Positions 7,847-16,187 of a stretch of DNA of 50,204 nucleotides are shown here, one piece after another. Below the pieces are notes generated by a model, which saw nothing but the letters and a program-made list of their open reading frames with translations, did no database searches and had not been told where the DNA came from. Position numbers and translations under genes: made by a program. How positions within the stretch are numbered: position 1 is the stretch's first letter; the number at the start of each line of letters is the position of its first letter. The DNA comes from Maricaulis sp042095695 (GTDB taxonomy: Bacteria > Pseudomonadota > Alphaproteobacteria > Caulobacterales > Maricaulaceae), in assembly GCA_042095695.1 (NCBI GenBank), contig JBELMP010000006.1:1-50204 (forward strand), given 5' to 3'.

Positions 7847-9232
7847 TCAGCAGGCGACAACATTCACCGCGAGACCGCCCTGGCTGGTCTCCTTGTATTT
7901 TTCCATCATATCCAGCCCGGTCTGACGCATGGTCTCGATGACTTGATCCAGGGAGACTTTCATGTCTTCGGAATTGGCGCGCAAGGCGAGACGAGCCGCA
8001 TCGATCGCCTTGATGGCGCCGATGGCATTGCGTTCGATACAAGGGATTTGAACCAGGCCGCCGACCGGATCGCAGGTCAGCCCGAGATTGTGCTCCATCC
8101 CGATCTCTGCGGCATCCTCGATTTGCTGGTTGCTCGCTCCCATTGCTGCGGCGAGTGCTGCTGCGGCCATGGAGCAGGCGACGCCAACCTCTCCCTGGCA
8201 ACCCGCTTCGGCACCGGATATCGAGGCGTTTTTCTTGTAGAGTGAGCCGATTGCCGCAGCAGTGAGGAAAAAGCGTTGCAGGGCCTCTTCATCATCGGGG
8301 TCGCGGTGATAGCGGTGGAAATAGCGCGCGACAGCCGGGATGATACCGGCCGCGCCATTGGTGGGAGCGGTGACAACCCGACCACCCGCAGCATTCTCCT
8401 CATTGACGGCCATCGCCCACAGATTGATCCAGTCCATTGGCGCGAGCGGGTCCTTGGCGAGATCGACACGCTCAGCCTTCAAATCCCTGTAGAGCTGAGG
8501 GGCACGCCGTTTGACATTCAGCCCACCTGGCAGAATACCGTCTTCGCGCAGACCCCGGTCAATACAGTCCTCCATTGTTCGCCATATGCTCTCAATACCG
8601 GCACGGATCGTGTCTTCCGGCAGGAAGGTGCGCTCATTGGCCAGCATGATGCGGTGAATGGAGAGGCCGGTTTTTTCGCCTATCTCCAGAAGCTCGGCGG
8701 CGGAGTTGAAAGGGTAGGGCTCGCCTTCCTTCACATCGGCCGCGGAATTCTTGCCGGCTTCCTGTTCATCGATGACAAAGCCGCCGCCGATGGAATACCA
8801 GATCTCCTCACGGATCATCGCCTCGCCCGGACCAATGGCGCGAAACTTCATGGCATTGGCATGGAAGGGCAGGCGCACATCGCCACGGAAGTCGAGATCG
8901 CGCCGCTCCTCGAAACCGATCTCACTGCCATCGGTAAGTTTAAGCGTGTTCTCGCTGCGGATGCGCTGAAGGCGAGTCTCAATCGTGTCGGGGTCGATCT
9001 TGGCGGGGTCTGAACCTTCCAGGCCGAGCAGGATGGCAGTATCCGTTCCATGTCCCAGACCGGTTAGTGCGAGGGAGCCGTAAAGCTCGGTCTCCAGGCG
9101 CTGGATCCCTTCCTTCCCGGCAATGGATTGCGCCCGTTCAGCGAAGCTTTTCGCCGCTTTCATCGGTCCGACCGTGTGCGAGCTGGACGGGCCGATGCCG
9201 ATCTTGAAGAGATCGAATACCCCGAAATGCAT
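7847..9232 (-). CDS. sdaA: L-serine ammonia-lyase, single-chain iron-sulfur type
   Basis: 461 residues. It deaminates L-serine to pyruvate and ammonia in the cytoplasm. The N-terminal domain begins with the conserved GPSSSHTVGP (14-23). The catalytic domain contains KKNASISGAEAGCQGEVGVA and LGLTCDPVGGLVQIPC. Cys345, Cys387 and Cys398 match the three-cysteine [4Fe-4S] ligand set of E. coli SdaA; Cys353 is additional. Length is normal for the fused single-chain form. It lies four bases downstream of a stand-alone AsnC/Lrp ligand-binding protein, which suggests amino-acid-responsive control. Confidence 0.96.
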   Translation of the reverse strand: MHFGVFDLFKIGIGPSSSHTVGPMKAAKSFAERAQSIAGKEGIQRLETELYGSLALTGLGHGTDTAILLGLEGSDPAKIDPDTIETRLQRIRSENTLKLTDGSEIGFEERRDLDFRGDVRLPFHANAMKFRAIGPGEAMIREEIWYSIGGGFVIDEQEAGKNSAADVKEGEPYPFNSAAELLEIGEKTGLSIHRIMLANERTFLPEDTIRAGIESIWRTMEDCIDRGLREDGILPGGLNVKRRAPQLYRDLKAERVDLAKDPLAPMDWINLWAMAVNEENAAGGRVVTAPTNGAAGIIPAVARYFHRYHRDPDDEEALQRFFLTAAAIGSLYKKNASISGAEAGCQGEVGVACSMAAAALAAAMGASNQQIEDAAEIGMEHNLGLTCDPVGGLVQIPCIERNAIGAIKAIDAARLALRANSEDMKVSLDQVIETMRQTGLDMMEKYKETSQGGLAVNVVAC

Positions 9233-9236
9233 GGGC

Positions 9237-9503
9237 CTAGCCTTCGCCGAGTCCGCGATCGCGGGTGAAGGCGTTGAAACAGATAATGGTCTGCGTGTCC
9301 TTGATGCCGTCGATCGTCTGGACTTTCTGGTTCACGAAACGACCGATATCAACATCGTCCTCAAGCGTGAATTGTGCCAGGAGATCAAAGGCTCCGGAAA
9401 TGGAATGCACCATGGGGGCTTCATCAAGATCATCCACAAGGGCGGCAGCCACATCATAGGTCCGGCCGAGCTCGCATTTGATGAAGACGTAGAATTGGCG
9501 CAT
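9237..9503 (-). CDS. Stand-alone Lrp/AsnC ligand-binding (RAM) domain protein
   Basis: 88 residues that match only the C-terminal effector domain of Lrp/AsnC regulators: a beta-alpha-beta-beta-alpha-beta pattern with KCELGRTYDVAAALVD, VHSISGAFDLLAQF and VQTIDGIKDTQTIICFNAF. There is no DNA-binding helix-turn-helix. Such RAM-only proteins form oligomers that bind amino acids and may modulate full-length Lrp proteins or enzymes. The four-base gap to serine ammonia-lyase points to a role in serine or related amino-acid metabolism, possibly as a sensor. Function beyond ligand binding is inference. Confidence 0.85.
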   Translation of the reverse strand: MRQFYVFIKCELGRTYDVAAALVDDLDEAPMVHSISGAFDLLAQFTLEDDVDIGRFVNQKVQTIDGIKDTQTIICFNAFTRDRGLGEG

Positions 9504-9560
9504 GGCGTTCTCCCGGTGAACGAAGTGTCTTGCTTTGGCGAACCTTATACCCAGCCTGAG

Positions 9561-9580
9561 GGCAAGAGGACAGGCTTGCC
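9561..9580 (-). terminator. Weak hairpin downstream of the kynurenine operon
   Basis: Inverted repeat GGCAAG (9561-9566) / CTTGCC (9575-9580) lies seven bases past the SDR stop codon, at the end of the five-gene minus-strand operon. The stem is short and no T-run follows, so this is only a candidate. Confidence 0.25.
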
Positions 9581-9587
9581 GCCAGTG

Positions 9588-10340
9588 CTAAATCGCACCA
9601 CCAGAGACCATGATGGCCTGGCCATCGATGGAGCCGGACAGGGGTGAGCACAGGCAGCTCACAAGCTCGGCCACTTCTTCGGGCTGGATCAGCCGCCCCT
9701 GGGGGTTGTTCTTGGTCAGCTCGGCCAGCGCGTCCTCCCGCGAGCGCCCGGTCTTTTCCATGATGTTAAGGACGGAATTTTCGACAATCGCCGTTTCGAC
9801 ATAGCCCGGGCAGACCGCATTCACGGTCAGCTTGGTTCTGGCGTATTCCAGAGCGAGGGATTTGGTGAGCCCGACAACCGCATGCTTTGAAGCGACATAG
9901 GGCGACATATATGCGCCGCCACGGAGCCCGGCGATTGAGGCGATATTGATGATGCGCGCATAGTCGGACCGGATCATCTCGCCGATAACGGCCTGGGTGC
10001 AACGTACTAGGCCTTCAACATTGACCGCCTGGATTTCACGCCAGTGCTCCATCGAGGTCTTGTGGAAAGCGGATGCCGCAGCAATACCGGCATTATTGAC
10101 CAGAATGTCGATCGCGCCGGACTCTGCAGCGGCGTCAAACGCCTGGCTAACGCTGTCGTCGTCAGTGACATCAATGCGGATGGCCCGGGCACCGGAAATA
10201 CTCGACGCGGCCTTCTTCAGGCGGTCAAGATTGCGCCCCATGAGAATGACCTCGGCGCCCTTGTCTGCAAGATCTCTGGCACAGGCCAGCCCGATCCCGG
10301 TGCCTCCACCGGTAATTACGGCACGACGTCCAGCAAGCAT
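9588..10340 (-). CDS. Short-chain dehydrogenase/reductase (3-hydroxyacyl/3-hydroxybutyrate dehydrogenase-like)
   Basis: 250 residues, classical SDR. It shows the cofactor motif TGGGTGIG (10-17), structural NNAG, catalytic Ser in INIASIAG, and Tyr/Lys in SPYVASKHAV. GRNLDRL after the second strand leaves either NAD(H) or NADP(H) possible. The sequence resembles 3-hydroxybutyrate dehydrogenases and FabG-like enzymes. It is the last gene of the kynA-kynB-kynU-fadJ-like operon, 25 bases after the preceding stop, so a step in degrading an anthranilate-derived CoA ester or 3-hydroxyacyl intermediate is plausible. Substrate is not determinable from sequence. Confidence 0.88.
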   Translation of the reverse strand: MLAGRRAVITGGGTGIGLACARDLADKGAEVILMGRNLDRLKKAASSISGARAIRIDVTDDDSVSQAFDAAAESGAIDILVNNAGIAAASAFHKTSMEHWREIQAVNVEGLVRCTQAVIGEMIRSDYARIINIASIAGLRGGAYMSPYVASKHAVVGLTKSLALEYARTKLTVNAVCPGYVETAIVENSVLNIMEKTGRSREDALAELTKNNPQGRLIQPEEVAELVSCLCSPLSGSIDGQAIMVSGGAI

Positions 10341-10365
10341 GATCTTTCTCCTTTGATATCAGGAA

Positions 10366-12438
10366 CTAGAGACGCTCGTAGCGCGCCATGGACGCGCCGT
10401 CGTCAGCCAGGCGTTTGAGTAGGGGCGACGGCGTCCACCAGCGCGCTCCAAATTGCTCGGCAAAGCCTTCAATGCGCTCAAGAACAGTTTCGAGACCCAG
10501 CTGATCCGCATAACAACACGGTCCGCCGCGCCAGCGCGGGAAGCCATAACCATTGGCGTAGACAACATCGATATCGCTACCGCGAGCGGCAATGCCCTCA
10601 TCGAGTATCGCGGCGGCCTCATTGACCAGGGCCAGAGTGCAGCGATCACGTATCTCGGCTTCGTCGATCTCACGCGGGCTGATCCCCGCTTCGGTGCGGA
10701 CATTTTCGATCAGGGCTTCGACTTCGGGGTCCGGCATCGGCCGGCGACTGCCTTGCGCATATTGGTAGAAACCGGAACCGGTTTTCTGGCCCTTGCGACC
10801 CATCTCAACAAGCCTGTCATGAACGAGAGAGGCCCGAGGCTCGAACAGTCCTGGATCAAGCTTCTTGCGATTGGAATAGCCGATATCAAGACCGGCCATA
10901 TCTGCCATGGTGAAGGGCCCCATGGGCAGGCCGAAATGCGTCATCACCGCGTCAATCTGTGCGGGCGAGGCACCGTCCAAGAGTAATAGTCCGGCTTCGC
11001 GGCCATAGGCCGAGATCATCCGATTGCCGATAAACCCATGGCAAACACCGGATACAACGGCGATTTTCTTCATTGTCCGGGCAAGCGTCAAAGCCGTCAC
11101 CAAAACCTCGTCGGAGGTTTGATCACCGCGAACAATCTCCAATAATTTCATCACATGCGCCGGGCTGAAGAAGTGAAGGCCCAGCATGCGTTCGGGATGG
11201 GGGAGGGTTTCGGCAAGCCGGTTGATGTCGAGATAGGAGGTATTGGAGGCGATAATGGCTGTGTCGGAAACAATTGCTGCGACTTGCGCGAGGACGGTCT
11301 TCTTGACCTCCATATCCTCAAAAACCGCTTCAATGATAAGTTCGCGATCGGAGAAATCGCTCCAGTCACTGGCCTTCACCAGTCGGGCGCGGCGCGCAGC
11401 GGCTTCGGCCTCGGATATCCTGCCCTTGCCCAAATCATTGTTAATAATAGCAATAATTCGGTCAAACCCGACTGCCAGCGCGTCGGAATTGGTGTCGAAC
11501 AACACCACCTCAATACCGGCCGCGACGAGGCTGGCCGCGATGCCAACGCCCATCGTCCCGGCGCCGATGACACCGGCATGGTGAAGGGGGCGGGCAGTGC
11601 CGGTAACCCCGGTAGGAGGCTTGCCAGACAAGCGTTCGGCAAAAAAGAGGTGACGCATGGCCGGGCTCTGTGACCCAGTCATAAGGGCTTGAAACTCTTC
11701 GCGCTCTTTCCTCAGACCTGCATCAAAGCCCTGTTCCAGACCGAATTTTACGGCGCGGATGACCGCATGCGGTGCAAGTTGTCCGGCCATCCTCTGTTCG
11801 GCATGCTGGGTCCAGGTTTCAAAGAGGGCGGGATCAAATTCCGGGGCCGGAATCTGTGATAGCCGGCGCTTTTCCAGCGATTGCGATCGAGTGAATTCGG
11901 TCGCCATTTCAACAAGTTCACCGTCCGATACACAATCAATAATGCCATACGCGTCAGCCTCGGCGGCGGTGATCGGTTTGCCGGTCACGGCCAGTTTCAA
12001 TCCCGCATCGACACCGGCCAGGCGTGGCAGGCGCTGTGTCCCTCCGGCACCTGGAATAAGGCCGAGATTGACTTCCGGAAGTCCGAATCGGGCCTTGGCA
12101 TCGGCAATGCGATAGTCGCAGGCGAGGGCCAATTCCAGTCCACCGCCGAGCGCTTGACCATGAATGGCAGCGATCACCGGAAGCGGGCAGGTCTCGATCG
12201 CCTCCAGTACCTCACCTAGACCAGGCGCCTGCGGCGGTTTGCCAAATTCGGAAATATCCGCCCCGGAAAAGAAGGTGCGTCCGGCGCAGTGAATGATGAC
12301 ATGTCTGGCATCATCGGGAAGCGAATTGAGCGCCTCGACAAGGCCCAGACGAACGGCGTGGCCAAGCGCATTCACCGGCGGATTATCAATGGTGATCAGC
12401 TGAACTTCGCCCAGAGTTTGTCGAGTAACCGGTGACAT
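10366..12438 (-). CDS. Bifunctional enoyl-CoA hydratase / 3-hydroxyacyl-CoA dehydrogenase (FadJ/MFE1-like)
   Basis: 690 residues. An N-terminal crotonase domain (about 1-190) carries the oxyanion-hole segment SGADISEF and both acidic-residue regions (ALGGGLELALACDYR, GLPEVNLGLIPGAGGTQ). A linker is followed by the NAD-binding dehydrogenase domain with GAGTMGVGIAASLVAAG at about 300, catalytic HFFSPAHVMKLLEIV, and two C-terminal 3HCDH domains. It hydrates 2-enoyl-CoAs and oxidises the resulting 3-hydroxyacyl-CoAs. It lacks the FadB-style spacing and resembles peroxisomal-type multifunctional enzymes. Only eight bases separate it from kynU, which argues for a catabolic role downstream of kynurenine rather than only general fatty-acid oxidation. 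Confidence 0.93.
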   Translation of the reverse strand: MSPVTRQTLGEVQLITIDNPPVNALGHAVRLGLVEALNSLPDDARHVIIHCAGRTFFSGADISEFGKPPQAPGLGEVLEAIETCPLPVIAAIHGQALGGGLELALACDYRIADAKARFGLPEVNLGLIPGAGGTQRLPRLAGVDAGLKLAVTGKPITAAEADAYGIIDCVSDGELVEMATEFTRSQSLEKRRLSQIPAPEFDPALFETWTQHAEQRMAGQLAPHAVIRAVKFGLEQGFDAGLRKEREEFQALMTGSQSPAMRHLFFAERLSGKPPTGVTGTARPLHHAGVIGAGTMGVGIAASLVAAGIEVVLFDTNSDALAVGFDRIIAIINNDLGKGRISEAEAAARRARLVKASDWSDFSDRELIIEAVFEDMEVKKTVLAQVAAIVSDTAIIASNTSYLDINRLAETLPHPERMLGLHFFSPAHVMKLLEIVRGDQTSDEVLVTALTLARTMKKIAVVSGVCHGFIGNRMISAYGREAGLLLLDGASPAQIDAVMTHFGLPMGPFTMADMAGLDIGYSNRKKLDPGLFEPRASLVHDRLVEMGRKGQKTGSGFYQYAQGSRRPMPDPEVEALIENVRTEAGISPREIDEAEIRDRCTLALVNEAAAILDEGIAARGSDIDVVYANGYGFPRWRGGPCCYADQLGLETVLERIEGFAEQFGARWWTPSPLLKRLADDGASMARYERL

Positions 12439-12446
12439 AATCTCTC

Positions 12447-13679
12447 CTAGGTGACGGCAGAACGGATAGAAAAACGCGGATCTTTCCAGCTGGCCTCGGC
12501 CATGATGCTGCGCAGTACCGCCACGGCCTGCCAGACATCCTCAAAACGCGTGTAGAGCGGGGTGAAACCGAAGCGCAGAATGTCAGGCGCCCTGAAATCG
12601 CCGATGACCCCGCGATCGATAAGCGTTTGCATGATCTCATAGCCCTGCGGGTGGGCGATCGCCACCTGGCTGCCGCGAACAGAAGCATCGATCGGGCTGA
12701 CAATCTCAAACTCGGGCAATGTGCTTTTTATCAGCTGGATAAACAGATCGCCCAGAGCCTGGGATTTGCGTCTAATGTCCGAAAGATCGGCCTGGGATAT
12801 AAGGTCAAGTCCACATTCCAGCGCCGCCATGCCGAGAATGCCGGGCGTGCCGCACTGGAAACGGTCAATGCCAGGAGCGGGCGTGTAATGATCATCAAAG
12901 GCGAAGGGCGATTTGTGGCCGAGCCAGCCTGACAGGGCCGGAAAGACCGTATTATGGTGCTGGCGCGCTGCGAACAGGAAGGCCGGAGCGCCCGGTCCGC
13001 CATTGAGATATTTATAGCCGCAGCCAACGGCAAAATCCGCATTGCAATCATTGAGATGCACCGGCATGGCGCCGGCTGAGTGCGACAGGTCCCAGATGAT
13101 CAAGGCGTCCGCTTCCCGGGCCAGGCGGGTGATGTCCTGCATGTCCCAGAGCGCGCCGGTCTTGTAATGCGTGTGCGTTAGCAAAAGCACGGCGACATCG
13201 TCGTCCAGGGCGGATCGGATAGCATCGCGATCAACCAGGCGGGCCTGCAGGCGCCCGCCACTCAGCGCAGCCAGGCCCTCCATCATATAGGCGTCGGTCG
13301 GAAAATTTCCGCGTTCGGACAAGATGGTTCCACGCCCGGGTCGCATCTGAACAGCCGCGCTCAGAGCCTTGAAAATATTGACTGAAGTGGAATCGCTGCA
13401 AATCACCTCATCATCATCCGCACCAATCAGACGGGCGATTTTTGCGCCAATGCGCCGTGGGGCATGAATCCAGTCATTGGAATTCCACGACCGGATCAGA
13501 TCCTGTGCCCATTCCTCGGTCACAACGGTCTGGAGACGCTCCGGCACAGTTTTGGGCATCGGACCCAGGGAATTGCCGTCCAGATAGATTTCGCCTTCAG
13601 GCAATTGGAAATGCTCGCGAAACCCCGAAAGCCGGTCGTCTGCATCCAGCTGTCGGACATGATCGAGATCGGGTGTCAT
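12447..13679 (-). CDS. kynU: Kynureninase
   Basis: 410 residues, PLP-dependent fold type I enzyme that splits L-kynurenine into anthranilate and alanine. The N-terminus FQLPEGEIYLDGNSLGPMPK is typical. The PLP lysine sits in GCGYKYLNGGPGAPAF, preceded by the cofactor aspartate in IIWDLSHSAGAMPV, and the C-terminal domain has DILRFGFTPLYTRFEDVW. Length fits bacterial kynureninases. Its ATG overlaps the stop of kynB in an ATGA, so kynB and kynU are translationally coupled. Confidence 0.97.
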   Translation of the reverse strand: MTPDLDHVRQLDADDRLSGFREHFQLPEGEIYLDGNSLGPMPKTVPERLQTVVTEEWAQDLIRSWNSNDWIHAPRRIGAKIARLIGADDDEVICSDSTSVNIFKALSAAVQMRPGRGTILSERGNFPTDAYMMEGLAALSGGRLQARLVDRDAIRSALDDDVAVLLLTHTHYKTGALWDMQDITRLAREADALIIWDLSHSAGAMPVHLNDCNADFAVGCGYKYLNGGPGAPAFLFAARQHHNTVFPALSGWLGHKSPFAFDDHYTPAPGIDRFQCGTPGILGMAALECGLDLISQADLSDIRRKSQALGDLFIQLIKSTLPEFEIVSPIDASVRGSQVAIAHPQGYEIMQTLIDRGVIGDFRAPDILRFGFTPLYTRFEDVWQAVAVLRSIMAEASWKDPRFSIRSAVT

Positions 13680-14311
13680 GGCAGGTCTCTCAAGATAGCG
13701 CGCACGGGCGAGGCATCGGCGTGCTGGATGGGCAGGGGCAGGGCGATGAGTTCGTAATCGCCATCGGCAATGTCATCGAGGACCAGGCCTTCCAGGATCC
13801 GCATGTCATGCGCCTCGACGCGTTTATGAGCCGCGAGGTGTTTTGCGGTCTCCGGATCCAGAGAGGCTGAGTCCGTGCCGACCAGTCGACAGCCGTGCGC
13901 TGCCAGCTCATCAACCAGGTCGGGATGAAGGGCTCTGAAATTACTGTCCCAGTGCTGGTGCGGGAAGCGCTCATAAGTCCGGATCAGAACGCGTTCCGGA
14001 TAGGCGAGCGCCGCGCAGTCAATATCATCCACATTGACCAGCAGACCATCGCCGCGGGAAGTGACCAGGCTGCAGGGGCCAAGATAGGGCTCCAGCCCGA
14101 CCGAGGCGATGTCAACGCCCTGACGGCCATAATGCTCCGGCGCATCCGCATGGGTGCCGGAATGGGTCGACAGGGTCAGGCGCGAGACCTTGACAGGACA
14201 GCTGTCCGATATGGTCCAGGTGTCCTCGCGCTGGAAGGCCGTATCACCTGGCCAGACCGGCAGATCGGGCCGCAAGACCTGCGAGATGTCCCAGATCCGA
14301 CGGCTCATCAC
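13676..14311 (-). CDS. kynB: Kynurenine formamidase, metal-dependent (cyclase-like) type
   Basis: 211 residues. It hydrolyses N-formyl-kynurenine to kynurenine and formate. The Zn-binding motif STHSGTHADAPEHYG (about 48-62), WPGDTAFQREDTW near the N-terminus and GTDSASLDPE further on are hallmarks of the KynB cyclase family. It overlaps kynA upstream and kynU downstream by four bases each (ATGA), so the three enzymes are made in pathway order from one message. Confidence 0.97.
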   Translation of the reverse strand: MMSRRIWDISQVLRPDLPVWPGDTAFQREDTWTISDSCPVKVSRLTLSTHSGTHADAPEHYGRQGVDIASVGLEPYLGPCSLVTSRGDGLLVNVDDIDCAALAYPERVLIRTYERFPHQHWDSNFRALHPDLVDELAAHGCRLVGTDSASLDPETAKHLAAHKRVEAHDMRILEGLVLDDIADGDYELIALPLPIQHADASPVRAILRDLP

Positions 14312-15156
14312 AGCTGGGTCCTGACGGTCCAGATTTCAGGGAAGAAGCGTAGATCCAGTGCTTTTACGAGATAGGAGACGCCGCCGGTGCCGCCGGTACC
14401 GCGGCGATAGCCTATGATCCGCTCCACTGTTTTCATGTGATTGAAGCGCCATTGCTGGAACTTATGTTCCAAATCGACCAATTTCTCCCCTAATTCGTAG
14501 GCTTCCCAATGCGTATCGCTGTCCTGGTAGATCGTCTTCCAGATGGCTTCCACCGCGTCCGAGGGCGCATAGGCGAGCGACCAGTCACGATCAAGCCGAT
14601 CCTGGGGCACCGGATAGCCCTTGCGGGACAGGAAGCGCAGAGTCTCATCCCAGATGGACGGGGCGTTGAGGGCCTCCATCACCATTGCATGGGCGGGCGG
14701 ATTGTCCTCATGCACCCTTGTCATAGCAGCATTCTTGTTGCCGAGCCGGAATTCAATGGTGCGATACTGATAGCTTTGAAACCCGGAGCTCGGCCCCAGG
14801 CTGTCGCGGAACGCGAGATAGTCTGAGGGTGTCATGGTCGCCAGCACGCCCCAGGCATCGATCAATTGCTCCTGAACACGTGAAACCCGAGCCAGCATTT
14901 TAAGGGCAGGGCCGACCTGATCCTTGCGCAAATGCGCGATTGCGCCTTCGATCTCATGGATGATCAGCTTCATCCACAGCTCACCGACCTGGTGGATTAT
15001 GATGAACAGGGTCTCGTCATGTTCCTGGCTCAACGGATGCTGCGCAGCAAGCACCGTGTCCAGTCCGAGATACTGGCCATAGGACAGGGAGTCCTTGAGA
15101 TTCCAGTGGATATCCTCCTTGGACACATCCACCTGGGAGGTGAAGTCATTGCTCAT
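14308..15156 (-). CDS. kynA: Tryptophan 2,3-dioxygenase
   Basis: 282 residues, heme enzyme opening the indole ring of L-tryptophan to N-formyl-kynurenine. Family motifs are YGQYLGLDTVLAAQHPLS, HDETLFIIIHQVGELWMKL, the proximal region HKFQQWRFNHMKTVERIIG, and the glycine-rich RRGTGGTGGVSYL near the C-terminus. It is the first gene of the operon; the Shine-Dalgarno sequence before its ATG is poor. The preceding 170 bases separate it from the divergent HupE-like gene and must hold the operon promoter, but I could not fix one. Confidence 0.97.
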   Translation of the reverse strand: MSNDFTSQVDVSKEDIHWNLKDSLSYGQYLGLDTVLAAQHPLSQEHDETLFIIIHQVGELWMKLIIHEIEGAIAHLRKDQVGPALKMLARVSRVQEQLIDAWGVLATMTPSDYLAFRDSLGPSSGFQSYQYRTIEFRLGNKNAAMTRVHEDNPPAHAMVMEALNAPSIWDETLRFLSRKGYPVPQDRLDRDWSLAYAPSDAVEAIWKTIYQDSDTHWEAYELGEKLVDLEHKFQQWRFNHMKTVERIIGYRRGTGGTGGVSYLVKALDLRFFPEIWTVRTQL

Positions 15157-15326
15157 CTCGTCGACCCGTTAACAGCGCGACCGGATGCCGGACGCGTAAA
15201 ATAGATGCGGCTAATGCCTATTGCGATCCTGGCGGAATGGCAAACCGGGGCCTGATCCAGGGTCTTTTCGTCCAGACTGCCGTGAACGGCGTGACCCGCA
15301 GCGATACCTATCGTAAGCAGTGGACC

Positions 15327-16103
15327 ATGGCGAAGGCGAACAATCATATCCGCTTTTTTCTTTTTGGCCTCGGCCTGCTCTTGCTCGCGATCACGGTATT
15401 GAGCGGTCCGGCCACTGCGCATCCGGAAGACGAGATCTGCCGTCTCGATCCGGAGCTGTGCGCCGCGCTAGATGATTTCGACAGTGAACAGCCGGGATTT
15501 GAAAGCATGTTGAATGATGAGATTATTCTGGATCGTACGGTCTGGGACACGATCGCGCTTTATCTGCGTCTGGGATTTGAACACATCCTGCCCAAGGGGC
15601 TGGACCACATTCTTTTCGTCTGCGCTCTGTTTTTCGCATCCACGCGGCTGATGCCATTGCTCTGGCAAGTCTCGGCCTTCACCCTGGCCCATACGATAAC
15701 GCTCGGCATGGCCATTACCGGTGTGATCTCTGTACCCGGTGCGATCGTTGAACCAATCATTGCACTATCGATCGCCTTTGTCGCGATCGAGAACATGGTG
15801 TTCAAGGACATGCAGCGATGGCGACCCCTGGTCGTCTTCGGGTTCGGCCTGTTTCACGGGCTTGGATTTGCTGGCGTGCTAAGCGATCTCGGCCTGCCGC
15901 CCGGTGAACTCATCCCTGCATTGGTGAGTTTCAATATCGGGGTGGAGCTAGGCCAGCTGACCATTATTGCCATCATGTTCGTGGTGCTGCGCTGGTTCTA
16001 TGACAAGGACTGGTATCACGCCTGGCTTGTCCGCGGTGCCAATGGAGCAATTGCGCTGATGGCGATCTGGTGGACAATTGAGCGGGTTTTTCTTGGCGGT
16101 TGA
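15327..16103 (+). CDS. HupE/UreJ-family membrane protein
   Basis: About 258 residues: signal/anchor segment ending GPATAHPED, a short acidic cysteine-containing periplasmic region (CRLDPELC), then six hydrophobic segments. Motifs include GFEHILPKGLDHILFVCALF, FTLAHTITLGMAI, VEPIIALSIAFVAIEN and FGLFHGLGFAGVL. The histidine-rich helices (GxEHIxxGxDHxxF, FTxAHSxT, FGLxHGxGFA) define the HupE/UreJ_2 family, thought to move or bind nickel or other divalent metals. No hydrogenase or urease gene is nearby, so the metal is unknown. An in-frame ATG at 15237 would add 30 residues with no signal-like character; 15327 gives a clean signal peptide. Confidence 0.85.
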   Translation: MAKANNHIRFFLFGLGLLLLAITVLSGPATAHPEDEICRLDPELCAALDDFDSEQPGFESMLNDEIILDRTVWDTIALYLRLGFEHILPKGLDHILFVCALFFASTRLMPLLWQVSAFTLAHTITLGMAITGVISVPGAIVEPIIALSIAFVAIENMVFKDMQRWRPLVVFGFGLFHGLGFAGVLSDLGLPPGELIPALVSFNIGVELGQLTIIAIMFVVLRWFYDKDWYHAWLVRGANGAIALMAIWWTIERVFLGG

Positions 16104-16119
16104 TTGTCACGCCGCCAAG
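16092..16119 (+). other. Hairpin overlapping the HupE-like stop codon
   Basis: CTTGGCGG (16092-16099) and CCGCCAAG (16112-16119) form a perfect 8-base stem with a 12-base loop that contains the TGA at 16101-16103. It precedes the stronger terminator by about 20 bases and may add to 3' end formation or mRNA stability. Confidence 0.4.
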
Positions 16120-16137
16120 CCACTGGAGGGACAAGAA

Positions 16138-16167
16138 AAAACCCCGGATCAGGCGATCCGGGGTTTT
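16138..16167. terminator. Bidirectional rho-independent terminator
   Basis: A perfect 13-base inverted repeat, AAAACCCCGGATC (16138-16150) / GATCCGGGGTTTT (16155-16167), with a four-base loop AGGC. It has A-runs on one side and T-runs on the other. It lies between the convergent HupE-like (+) and M3 peptidase (-) genes and would serve both. Confidence 0.92.
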
Positions 16168-16187
16168 GTTAAGTCGATAATCCGAAA

